Below the pieces are notes generated by a model. It was not told the DNA's origin, searched no databases, and saw only the letters and a list, made by a program, of their open reading frames with translations. Of a DNA stretch of 36,585 nt, positions 7,824 to 15,606 are shown one piece after another. Source of the DNA: Bacteroidaceae bacterium (GTDB lineage: Bacteria; Bacteroidota; Bacteroidia; Bacteroidales; Bacteroidaceae); contig JAFXDG010000126.1 in NCBI GenBank assembly GCA_017521285.1, forward strand, positions 1-36,585, in the 5' to 3' direction. Within the stretch, counting starts at the first letter, position 1, and each line of letters begins with the position of its first letter. A program made the translations under genes and the position numbers.

Positions 7824-10800
7824 TTAGAACGTTGCACTCACATTGATTTCAAATCCCTGGCTGTAGAGATAGCTGGTACCGCGTTCAATCTTTACGCTGG
7901 AGAGGCGCAGAATGTCGGTGAAGTTGATTCCGGCACGCAAGTTACGCAGATGGAGCGGCTTGTACAGTTTTTCGGGGAACTCATAGCTGAGGTTCAGGGT
8001 ACCCAAAGTCAAGGTGTTCTCCTCCTCGGCAAAGCGGTCTGTCTGGTTGGGACGGCTACTGTCGGCAATGTTTTTGTAGAAGGCAATGTCGCCCGGTTGT
8101 TTCCAACGATCGTCAAACACGCGCTGGTCGGCATTCTGCATCGGGTCGCTTCCTTCCACTTTCGTAATACGGGTTGTATTGTAAATCCAGGCTCCCAAGC
8201 GGAAGTTGAAGAGGGCATAGAGGCTGAATCCCTTCCAATAGATGTGTGTATTGAAGGTTCCCGTATATTTCGGTTCGGTGTCACCAATGAGTACACGGTC
8301 GGTGGGGTCGTAGTCGAAGGTCAGCGTTCCGTCGCGCTTGATATAGACCTCTTTACCCGTGGCAGGGTCGATACCGGCCGAGCGAACCAACTTCAGCGCA
8401 GTGGTGCTTTCTCCCTCAGCATACTGAGGTAGCGGAGCCAATGAGGTTCCTGCATTCTCTTGGTTTTCCTTGTTGATTTCCTCCAAGGCTTTGTTGATTT
8501 TGGTAATCTTGTTGCGGTTGAAGTAGCCCATGGTTCCAAGTTTCCACGAAAATTCGCTGTTGCGGAAGATGTAACCGTCCACTTGGATTTCGACACCTTT
8601 GTTTTGCATTTCACCCAAGTTGGAGGTGGCGGTGGTCACACCCGTGGAGGGCGCTTTGGCCTTATCCAACAGCAAATCGGTAGTGTTGCGGATGTAGGCG
8701 TCCACTACGATGTTCAGTCGTTTGTTGAACATGCTGAAGTCGAGTCCCACATTGTAGTTCATGGTGCGTTCCCAAGCCAAATCGACATTGCCTATGGTGA
8801 GGGGAATGGCACCGATGCCGTTCTTGTACTCATATTCATTGCTGTACTGGTACATAGTCATGGCTTGGAAGGGGCTGAAGCTGACCTTACCTGTGTAACC
8901 GGCACTGGCACGCACTTTGAAGAGGTCGAAGTGCTTCTTGATGTCCTTCATGAACGGTTCGTTCAGAATGTTCCATCCCACACCGCCTGACCAGAAGTGG
9001 CCGTAGCGGTTGTTGGCTCCGAATTGTGAAGAACCTGTCACGCGCCAGGTGGCATCGGCAAAGTAGCGGTTGCGCCATGAGTAGTTGCCAGTGACGAACA
9101 CACCCACATCGGATGACTCCGCCAAATCTCCATAGGGCTTTGAATTGGTGGGATAACCTGCTGCATTGCCGATGTAGGAGTTCTGGTCATTGAAAAATCC
9201 GAGGGCTTGCATTGTCTTGCTGCTCAGTTCCGAGTGGTTGATTTCCCATCCGGCATTGGCACTGACAAGTGACTCGTCTTCAAAGAATTTGTTGAATGTT
9301 GCTACAATGTTTCCATTATAACTGGTCGATTTACTGTCAATCTGTGTGCTGCTTCCCTTCTTTGTCAAGTCTGTCTCGTGTTTGAAGGTGCGCGATTTGG
9401 GCGACACGAATATGTCACTCCATCCCGTTTCGCTGGTGATGTTGAAGTGACCCGTCACGCGGAACTGGCTGTTGATGTCCCAACGGAAATCTGTCACGTT
9501 GGTGAAGGTGTTGGTCCCATTTCGGCTGTAGCTTCCGAGGCTGGCTTCGTATAGCGGATTGTCCAAGTCCCAAGCCAAGTCAGTGTTGGGTGTACCGTCC
9601 TCGTTGTACATCCGTTCGTAGGGGTTCATCAATACGTACTCGGCAAAGGTACCGTAGGGGGTATTTTGAGCCTTGATTTCGGCATAGGTTGTTCTGTTTG
9701 AAATTTGGATGGCGTTGTTGATGAAGTAATCCAACTTGAATCCAAGGTTGTAACGCTTACGGTAGTCTTCCTTCATGACACCTTTGGTGTCGGCGAAGCG
9801 GCCGGTAAGTTCGTAGCGTAAGTTTTGTGCACCACCATAGACGCGCAGCGAGTGGTCGTGGCTGAACGATGTGCGTGCCGGTTGCGATAGCCAGTCGCTG
9901 TTCTGTCCGGCCATTACGGCTTTGTAGCGTTGGTTGTAGAGCTCATCCAGTTTGTACTGCTCTTCGATGTTTCCACCCGCGTCGTAGAGTCCGGCCATCT
10001 GTTCGTAGCGCAGTTTGTCGGCAGCGTTCAGCACATCGTAGTCGCTAAGGATAGGTGTCTGTAGGTTTCCTGTAAAGTTGTATTGTACACGCAGGGTACT
10101 TTCAGCCAGTGGCTTGCGGGTGATGACAATCACACCATTGGCGGCCTTTGAACCATAGAGGGCGGTGGCCGAAGCATCCTTCAGTACGTTGATGGTTTCC
10201 ACCTCGTTGATGTCGAGGTCATAGAGATCCTGCATGGTGATTTCTGTACCATCCAGTATGATGGTAGGCTGGTTCACGTCCTGTCCGCTGTTGCTGAACG
10301 AAGTCATGCCGCGCAACACCAGTTCGGGCACGTGGTTGGGATTCGAACCTTGGGCGGTATTCTGTACCATAGCCATACCCGGAGTCAGTGCAGCGATGGC
10401 ACTGACAATGTTCACGCCGCTCACCTGCTTCAAGTCGGCACCGCTGATTTGTGTTACAGAACCGGTAAAACTGTTTTTGTTCTTGTTGAAGAATCCTGTC
10501 ACCACCACATCGTTGAGGCTGTTACTCTCTTCGCGCAGGCGTACGTGTACATTATCTGTTTTATCGCGGCCGGGTTTCAGGACATGTGTCTGGTAGCCGA
10601 TGTAGGAGATGTGTACTTCGTAGTCTCCGTCTGACGGTTTCAAGTCGAAGTTTCCATCAATGTCGGTAACTACGCCCGTTTCCACTGTTCCATTTTTCAC
10701 GATAGAAACGGTCACACCAATCAGTGGCTCCCCTGTTTGGTTATCTACTACTGTACCCGTAATGCGACGTGGTTGTGTCTGCTCGTTCTGCATCTCTCCG

Positions 10801-10904
10801 ACAGTTGCGCCCCAATTGTTAGCGCTTATTCCGAGAGGTGTGGTCAACAGACATCCGGCCATCAGCCATCCAGTGAGTGTTTGTCCGATAGGATTCTTTT
10901 TCAT
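7824..10904 (-). CDS. SusC/RagA family TonB-linked outer membrane transporter
   Basis: The protein has 1,026 residues with a signal peptide (residues 1-29). A carboxypeptidase-like regulatory domain runs from about 46 to 125 (RRITGTVVDNQTGEPLIGV, GNFDLKPSDGDYEV). Next are a TonB-box-like LNDVVVTGF (130-138) and a plug domain to about 265 (TPGMAMVQ, VLRGMTSF, PTIILDGTE, ETINVLKDASATALYGSKAA). The rest is a 22-strand-type barrel ending in an aromatic residue (VSATF). No STN domain is seen, so signalling to an anti-sigma factor is not expected. The ATG lies only about 17 nt after the U-tract of a strong hairpin (10917-10985), leaving no room for an ordinary promoter, so expression probably depends on read-through from upstream. 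Confidence 0.95.
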   Translation of the reverse strand: MKKNPIGQTLTGWLMAGCLLTTPLGISANNWGATVGEMQNEQTQPRRITGTVVDNQTGEPLIGVTVSIVKNGTVETGVVTDIDGNFDLKPSDGDYEVHISYIGYQTHVLKPGRDKTDNVHVRLREESNSLNDVVVTGFFNKNKNSFTGSVTQISGADLKQVSGVNIVSAIAALTPGMAMVQNTAQGSNPNHVPELVLRGMTSFSNSGQDVNQPTIILDGTEITMQDLYDLDINEVETINVLKDASATALYGSKAANGVIVITRKPLAESTLRVQYNFTGNLQTPILSDYDVLNAADKLRYEQMAGLYDAGGNIEEQYKLDELYNQRYKAVMAGQNSDWLSQPARTSFSHDHSLRVYGGAQNLRYELTGRFADTKGVMKEDYRKRYNLGFKLDYFINNAIQISNRTTYAEIKAQNTPYGTFAEYVLMNPYERMYNEDGTPNTDLAWDLDNPLYEASLGSYSRNGTNTFTNVTDFRWDINSQFRVTGHFNITSETGWSDIFVSPKSRTFKHETDLTKKGSSTQIDSKSTSYNGNIVATFNKFFEDESLVSANAGWEINHSELSSKTMQALGFFNDQNSYIGNAAGYPTNSKPYGDLAESSDVGVFVTGNYSWRNRYFADATWRVTGSSQFGANNRYGHFWSGGVGWNILNEPFMKDIKKHFDLFKVRASAGYTGKVSFSPFQAMTMYQYSNEYEYKNGIGAIPLTIGNVDLAWERTMNYNVGLDFSMFNKRLNIVVDAYIRNTTDLLLDKAKAPSTGVTTATSNLGEMQNKGVEIQVDGYIFRNSEFSWKLGTMGYFNRNKITKINKALEEINKENQENAGTSLAPLPQYAEGESTTALKLVRSAGIDPATGKEVYIKRDGTLTFDYDPTDRVLIGDTEPKYTGTFNTHIYWKGFSLYALFNFRLGAWIYNTTRITKVEGSDPMQNADQRVFDDRWKQPGDIAFYKNIADSSRPNQTDRFAEEENTLTLGTLNLSYEFPEKLYKPLHLRNLRAGINFTDILRLSSVKIERGTSYLYSQGFEINVSATF

Positions 10905-10916
10905 CAGTGTTGTTTG

Positions 10917-10985
10917 AATTAAAAAAGTTTTGAGTTTGTAAGTTGTGAGACTTTGATGGACTCACAAACTTACAAACTCAAAAAC
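10917..10985 (-). terminator. Strong hairpin with U-tract immediately upstream of susC
   Basis: Arms 10927-10949 and 10961-10985 form a stem of more than 20 bp with small bulges and an 11-nt loop. On the minus strand it is followed by six U (10926-10921). It lies between the stop of the repeat protein gene (10996) and the susC ATG (10904). Confidence 0.8.
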
Positions 10986-10995
10986 TATTCATTTA

Positions 10996-13551
10996 TTATT
11001 TTACAGCTACCTTGGCAACTGCATTTTTAACTTTTACAAGGTACAATCCCTTGTTCAATCCGCTTACCTGAGAAGCCACGCCGCTGAATACGGTGCGTCC
11101 GCTCATGTCGTAAACCTCGACAGTTTGTGCTTCACCGGCTACGTAGATAGTGCCGTTGGCTGACCATGCTTTCAAGGCAGGAGCAACTTCGGTGTCCTCG
11201 ATACCTACGGTTGCATATCCGCTTGTAGCGCTCACTCCGCTGTAGAGGGCGGCTGCTGCATGTTGCGGTATCCAGTTTGCATCGTAAGTCATATAGCTTA
11301 CACAGAAGTCGCTGATGGTCACTGTACCGTCACCATTATGAGTCAGTGTGATAGGTGATGTGTTGAGGTTCATATCTTTAAGTGTGAGGTAGCTTTCACC
11401 GCCTACGATAGTCTTCACATAAGCTGCCGTAGTTGCGATTTCAGCCTTGTTGGGATCTTCAGTTGAAGGAGTCAGACGAATACCTCCATTATTGAGGCTT
11501 ACTACATCGTTTCCGAGGAACTTGGTCACGAGGTACATGTCGTAGTCAGCATTGTAAGAGACCTCCATTTCAAATTCAGTAGGATAGGTGTAGCCTTCGA
11601 TTTCCTTGTAAACAGTTACGTTGGTAGCCTTCACGGTGAACTTGTCGGCCCAAGTGAATTCTGTGGGCAGAGGTTCTTCTTCCTCTTCTGCAACGGTTGC
11701 AGTTACGTCCTTATAAAGAGCTGCTGCTGCATGCTGTTGTTGCCAGTTGGCATCGTAAGTCATATATGTTACACAGAAGTTGCTGATAGTCACAGTTCCG
11801 TCTCCGTTATGAGTGAGTGTGATGGGTGAAGACTGTGCGTTCATGTCCTTCAGTGTGAGGTAGCTTTCACCTGCCACAAGAGTCTTCAAATAACCTGTGG
11901 TGGTTGCGATTTCTGCTTTGTTGGGGTCTTCGGTAGAAGGAGTCAGACGGATACCGCCATTGTTGAGGGCAGCCACATCATTTCCGAGGAATTTGGTTAC
12001 CATGTAGATGTCATAGTCGGCATTGTAAGTCACTTCCATCTCAAATTCTTTCGGATACTCATAACCTTCAATTTCTTTGTAAACATCTACACTACCTACT
12101 TTCACGGTGAAGGTGCTTGCCCAAGTGAAGGGAGCTGTTTCAGGTTCCTTTTCTGCCGTTACGGTCTGGTAAAATGCTGCAAGGGCATGTTGTTGTTTCC
12201 AGTCGGCATCGTAAGTCATGTAGCTGATGCTGAAATCGCTCAATGTGTATGTGCCATCCTCCAAACGAGTGATGACGATGTTTGATGCAGAGCTGAGGTT
12301 CAAATCTTTCAAAGTAAGATAGCTTTCACCTGCCACGATGGTCTTCAAATAGCCTGTTGAAGTGACAATTTCTGCCTTGTTGGGGTCGTCGGCAGAAGGT
12401 TTGAAGCTGATACCTCCGTTGTTGAGTGACTTTACATCACATCCGAAGAACTCAGTAACCAAATAAATGTCATAGTCGGCATTGTAGGTCACTACCATGT
12501 CGAACTCTTCGGGATATTCATAATCGGCAATAGCCTTGTAGATGCTACCGGCCTTAATCTTGTAAGTACCTTCCCATGTTACTTTTTCTGTTTCTCCACC
12601 TTGACGCTTGGCTGAACCGTTCAGATACCACTGCTTGTAGCCACCGAGCACTTCGGGACTGATAGAGTCCTGTGCGATGGTCATACCGCTGGTCAGAGTC
12701 AGCAAGTTCTCATTGGCCATATTGAAGGTGATGGTTCCCGGACGGGCAACTCCGTACATGTTTACGAGACCGATTTTCTGTTCTGCATCGAAGTAGTCTT
12801 CGTTGAAGGGGATAGTCAAGGTCACACCGTCAAAAGTGGCGGTCAAGGCCAAAGGAGCAAAGTCACCAAGAGTGAGGCTGATGTTGTATGCCTTCTTGCT
12901 GTCATCAGTTGCGGTCAAGGTCATGTCCCACTCGGTAGGCAGAGTTGAACCTTCCATGGTGTCGTATGTACCTTTGCCGGCTGTGTAGTGCCAATCGCCG
13001 CTGAGGTCAGTCACGTCAATGTTTTCGCTCTGTACCAAGGTCAGTTGGGCATTGGTGAAGCTGGCAGCAATAGTGGCTGCACTGTTGGCATGGTCACAAG
13101 TTACCAATGTGAAGTCGGGCAATGTGATAGTTTTGGTAGCAGGGTCGAAGGTGTAGAGAATGTCGTTGTAGTTGCCTCCAAAGGGGTAAACACCCTCAGA
13201 GTTACTCATGTACAAACCGCCTCCCCACAGACCGTTACCATTCGGATTGGTGATTTTGATGGTGTTTGCAGCTACATCTACGGCATTGATGCTCTGTGCA
13301 GCAGTTGCACCGGCCAATCCTTGGATTTCACCGTCAAAAATGTTGTATGAGCACTTGGTGATAACCACCTCGCACTCGCTCTTGAAGTTGTCCTTTAATG
13401 CCTGTCCGGCATCGGTTATGTTTACGTCAGCGGTGAACTTGTACGTACCGAACAAGTCTGCTGCCGAAGCCACTTGCGCACGGGCCGGAAGGGCCAGCAT
13501 GAAGGCGGCGATGAGTGCAAAGGCACTCTGTAGAAGTGTAATTTTCTTCAT
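10996..13551 (-). CDS. Secreted protein with three tandem ~150-residue beta-rich repeats and sorting-like tail
   Basis: The protein has 851 residues with a signal peptide (MKKITLLQSAFALIAAFMLALPARAQ). Residues about 30-320 contain two calycin-like stretches (ADLFGTYKFTADVNITDAG, LSGDWHYTAGKGTYD). Three tandem repeats follow at about 324-468, 475-620 and 632-777. Each holds YEYPxEFxMxVTYNADYDxYxVTxFxGxDV, LNNGGIxxxPSxxDPNKAEI, GESYLTLKDxN and a closing YMTYDAxWxxQHAxAA. Repeats 2 and 3 are nearly identical over long spans. The tail (VEVYDMSGRTVFSGVAS...GLYLVKVKNAVAKVAVK) resembles por/type IX C-terminal domains. The gene precedes susC in the leftward set and follows the TlpA gene by 74 bp. A surface or extracellular binding role is likely. 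The family name is tentative and I do not recognise a specific function. Confidence 0.8.
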   Translation of the reverse strand: MKKITLLQSAFALIAAFMLALPARAQVASAADLFGTYKFTADVNITDAGQALKDNFKSECEVVITKCSYNIFDGEIQGLAGATAAQSINAVDVAANTIKITNPNGNGLWGGGLYMSNSEGVYPFGGNYNDILYTFDPATKTITLPDFTLVTCDHANSAATIAASFTNAQLTLVQSENIDVTDLSGDWHYTAGKGTYDTMEGSTLPTEWDMTLTATDDSKKAYNISLTLGDFAPLALTATFDGVTLTIPFNEDYFDAEQKIGLVNMYGVARPGTITFNMANENLLTLTSGMTIAQDSISPEVLGGYKQWYLNGSAKRQGGETEKVTWEGTYKIKAGSIYKAIADYEYPEEFDMVVTYNADYDIYLVTEFFGCDVKSLNNGGISFKPSADDPNKAEIVTSTGYLKTIVAGESYLTLKDLNLSSASNIVITRLEDGTYTLSDFSISYMTYDADWKQQHALAAFYQTVTAEKEPETAPFTWASTFTVKVGSVDVYKEIEGYEYPKEFEMEVTYNADYDIYMVTKFLGNDVAALNNGGIRLTPSTEDPNKAEIATTTGYLKTLVAGESYLTLKDMNAQSSPITLTHNGDGTVTISNFCVTYMTYDANWQQQHAAAALYKDVTATVAEEEEEPLPTEFTWADKFTVKATNVTVYKEIEGYTYPTEFEMEVSYNADYDMYLVTKFLGNDVVSLNNGGIRLTPSTEDPNKAEIATTAAYVKTIVGGESYLTLKDMNLNTSPITLTHNGDGTVTISDFCVSYMTYDANWIPQHAAAALYSGVSATSGYATVGIEDTEVAPALKAWSANGTIYVAGEAQTVEVYDMSGRTVFSGVASQVSGLNKGLYLVKVKNAVAKVAVK
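11221..12582 (-). repeat. Three tandem in-gene repeats of about 435-440 bp
   Basis: These are the coding repeats of the secreted protein: about 12148-12582, 11692-12129 and 11221-11658. The last two share long near-identical DNA stretches, for example around the LTHNGDGTVTIS codons, which points to recent duplication or ongoing gene conversion. Confidence 0.75.
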
Positions 13552-13625
13552 ACGCTTTTTTGTTTTTAAAAGTTGATAATAATTAGGTTCGTTTTTGATT
13601 ATTTTTGAATTGAATGTTCAGTTTT

Positions 13626-14954
13626 TTACTTCAATCCCTCCAACAGCATCACCAATCCCGGGCCTTGGCTGGGGCGTGGTGCACCGTGCATGTAGAGCTT
13701 TCCTTCGGGATCGTAGATGGCGAAGAAGGGGATGCCTTTCACGTTCAGTGCCTGACCTAATGAGTTTGTTGGATCCCACAACTGGTTGCCGTGCATGTTT
13801 TTCTCCTGCATCTTCTTTTTCCAGGCATCTTCTTTAGCATCGATGGAGATGGAGAGGAAGACTACCTTGTCGTTCTTCAATTCCTTTTCCAGCTTCTGGA
13901 GGGCAGGAACCTCTTTCAGACAAGGCGTGCACCAGCTGGCCCACAGGTCGATATATACATATTTTCCGCGGAAGGTGCTGAAATCTACTACGTTACCGTT
14001 CGCATCTTTCAACTCTACATTTTCGGGGAAGGGTTGTCCGGGGACTGTAGCTTTCAGTTGGGCAAAGCGCTCAGCGTGGCTCGGGTCGAGACCGTACTTC
14101 TCGGTAGCTTTTTGCAGGCGTTCGAGTCCTTTTTCAAATTCGTCGGCATAGTTGAATCGGGTGACATAGCGCCCGGCAATGTAATCCTTCACTTTGGCTT
14201 TCAGCGTAGTGTCGGTATAGTGTGTGTCCAAGTAGATGAGTGCACTGTCCAGATTGTTTTGGTTGGGCAAACTTCCATAGACGATGGTATGGGCTTCGGG
14301 GAATAGTGTGGCCAACGGAGAGTCGAAAATTTTGTATGGATTGGGCAGCAGGTCTTCACGCTTATAGGGAACTTCTTCCTTCTTGCCCTTTTGGATGCGT
14401 GCTGCCAAATCGTAAGAGTTGTGGGTGTGGATGTAGCTCCATATCTTCAGGAACTCCTTCACTTCGTCTGAGCAGTCATAGACGCTCACGATGGAATCGG
14501 CCTTGGTTATGAATCCCTTCACCAAGGCGGGATTGCTCCAATTTGCATTTGAAGCAAAAAGGCTGCGAGTATAATTCACATAGTCATTCAGGTAAGCTGC
14601 CAATGCCTGGTTGTCGTCACTGCCTTCCATGGATATGGCTCCCTTTTCGCCGAATGTCAGGGTTGTTTCCGACTTGGCTTCAGTTACCGGCACATAGTAG
14701 GGGATGATGCTCTGTGTCTGTCCTTTGATGGACACCAGGTTGTAGAATCCCGTAGGGCTGGTGTTGATTGTGGTGCGATAGGCGTTTCCTTCGGGTGTCA
14801 TTTCAATGATTCCCTCATCATATCCCATAGGGATAAGCATCATTTTCCGGTCGTTCGCATCGTTGGTGGTGATGGTCACTTCCTGCTTCTCCTGTATGGG
14901 AGCTGTACATCCTATCAGGCTGATTGCCAGAATACTCAGAAATAAATTTCTCAT
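13626..14954 (-). CDS. TlpA-like thioredoxin-fold lipoprotein (disulfide reductase)
   Basis: The C-terminal third is a TlpA/AhpC-type thioredoxin domain with the active site WCTPC (Cys342 and Cys345 from my start) after GKYVYIDLWAS, plus the cis-Pro region VKGIPFF. The N-terminal 300 residues are the poorly characterised helical/beta region common to Bacteroidetes TlpA proteins. I chose the ATG at 14952-14954 (442 residues), which gives a compact lipoprotein signal, MRNLFLSILAISLIGC. The ATG at 14973-14975 would lie within a few bases of the predicted transcription start, and the longest frame begins with TTG. Such proteins keep periplasmic cysteines reduced. Here it heads the SusC/SusD/M16 set, so it may service those exported proteins. 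Confidence 0.87.
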   Translation of the reverse strand: MRNLFLSILAISLIGCTAPIQEKQEVTITTNDANDRKMMLIPMGYDEGIIEMTPEGNAYRTTINTSPTGFYNLVSIKGQTQSIIPYYVPVTEAKSETTLTFGEKGAISMEGSDDNQALAAYLNDYVNYTRSLFASNANWSNPALVKGFITKADSIVSVYDCSDEVKEFLKIWSYIHTHNSYDLAARIQKGKKEEVPYKREDLLPNPYKIFDSPLATLFPEAHTIVYGSLPNQNNLDSALIYLDTHYTDTTLKAKVKDYIAGRYVTRFNYADEFEKGLERLQKATEKYGLDPSHAERFAQLKATVPGQPFPENVELKDANGNVVDFSTFRGKYVYIDLWASWCTPCLKEVPALQKLEKELKNDKVVFLSISIDAKEDAWKKKMQEKNMHGNQLWDPTNSLGQALNVKGIPFFAIYDPEGKLYMHGAPRPSQGPGLVMLLEGLK

Positions 14955-14984
14955 AAGACATGTGTTTTGTTTCATAATAATGCG

Positions 14985-15016
14985 CAAAGATAATGCTTTT
15001 GTTGCAAATGACCAAA
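14985..15016 (-). promoter_or_regulatory. Bacteroidetes-type promoter for the TlpA/SusCD gene set
   Basis: On the minus strand, TTTG (15016-15013), a 20-nt spacer and TATCTTTG (14992-14985) match the known TTTG/TAnnTTTG consensus. The start of transcription should be near 14980, about 25 nt before the ATG I chose. I found no comparable promoter between this point and the M16 gene. Confidence 0.7.
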
Positions 15017-15177
15017 TGGGGAAACTTTTTTTGAGATTTGTTTAGATATTGTTGTTTGAACTTGTTTTTCTACTAAAAATGCTTTCTACGATAAAACTGG
15101 TGGTGATGTGTCACTCCATTGTCCTTCCATCAGTACACAAAAGAAAAGAAATGAAAGGAAAATAAACCTCATCCCCA

Positions 15178-15206
15178 ACCCCTTCTCCTGAAAAAGAAGA
15201 AGGGGC
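15178..15206. repeat. Palindromic intergenic repeat
   Basis: CCCCTTCT...AGAAGGGG forms a hairpin around a short A-rich loop, preceded by CCTCATCCCCAA. It resembles in style, but is not the same as, the palindromes at 3711 and 6209. Confidence 0.55.
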
Positions 15207-15290
15207 TTTGCGATGTGGAGGGGGAGGGTTTTATGGGGTGATTCAACTCATGAACTTCAGGAAATTGAGCTGACGAAACTGATGAGCAGA

Positions 15291-15397
15291 AAATGCGGCT
15301 CGCAAAATCTGAAATGCAGCCCGCAAAATCTGAAATGCAAGCCGGATTTTGGGCAAGTGCAAGCCGCATTTTTATTTTTGCAAGCCGCATTTTTGCC
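15291..15397. repeat. 21-bp repeat array in both orientations
   Basis: Units of 21 bp containing AAATGCGGCTCGCAAAATCTG begin at 15291, 15312 and (diverged) 15333. The motif TGCAAGCCGCATTTTT, the inverse of the same core, begins at 15358 and 15379, again 21 bp apart. The whole can fold as one large hairpin. Confidence 0.75.
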
Positions 15398-15429
15398 ATA
15401 GGAATTTCATGTTTTGCTTCGGGGGGATT

Positions 15430-15517
15430 CAGCCTTGGGATGATGTAGGCTCAGCCTTGGGATAAGGTAGGCTTAGCTTTGGGATGATGTGGGCTTAACC
15501 TTGGGATGATGTAAGCT
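15430..15517. repeat. Four tandem copies of a 22-bp unit
   Basis: Head-to-tail copies at 15430, 15452, 15474 and 15496 each follow the pattern yAgCyTTGGGATgAtGTrgGCT with 2-4 changes. There are no spacers. The array ends 37 bp before the -33 box of the prfB promoter. Confidence 0.85.
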
Positions 15518-15554
15518 TGTCTCTGAACAGTGAGTGAGCATGTGTGGTTGAAAT

Positions 15555-15585
15555 TTTGCTGTATCAAAAAAAATATCTACCTTTG
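15555..15585 (+). promoter_or_regulatory. Bacteroidetes-type promoter for prfB
   Basis: TTTG (15555-15558), a 19-nt spacer and TACCTTTG (15578-15585) match the consensus. The ATG of prfB is 21 bp downstream, which also argues against the longer GTG-initiated frame that would run through this promoter. Confidence 0.8.
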
Positions 15586-15606
15586 CGCACTGAAAAGAAA
15601 AAGACG

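Larger units (their letters stand above)
15017..15554. other. Gene-free repeat-rich spacer between tlpA and prfB
   Basis: No convincing gene is present. The stretch holds a hairpin-forming repeat (15178-15206), a 21-bp mixed direct/inverted array (15291-15397) and a 22-bp tandem repeat (15430-15517), flanked by divergent promoters. The rest (15017-15170) is A/T-rich with no structure I can name. Confidence 0.7.

Noticed and set aside
15169-15399. 76-codon leftward frame with internal amino acid repeats
   Set aside because: The repeats are simply the translation of the 21-bp DNA array; no conserved start or promoter.
15430-15517. Possible CRISPR array
   Set aside because: The 22-bp units are directly adjacent with no spacers and no cas gene is near.
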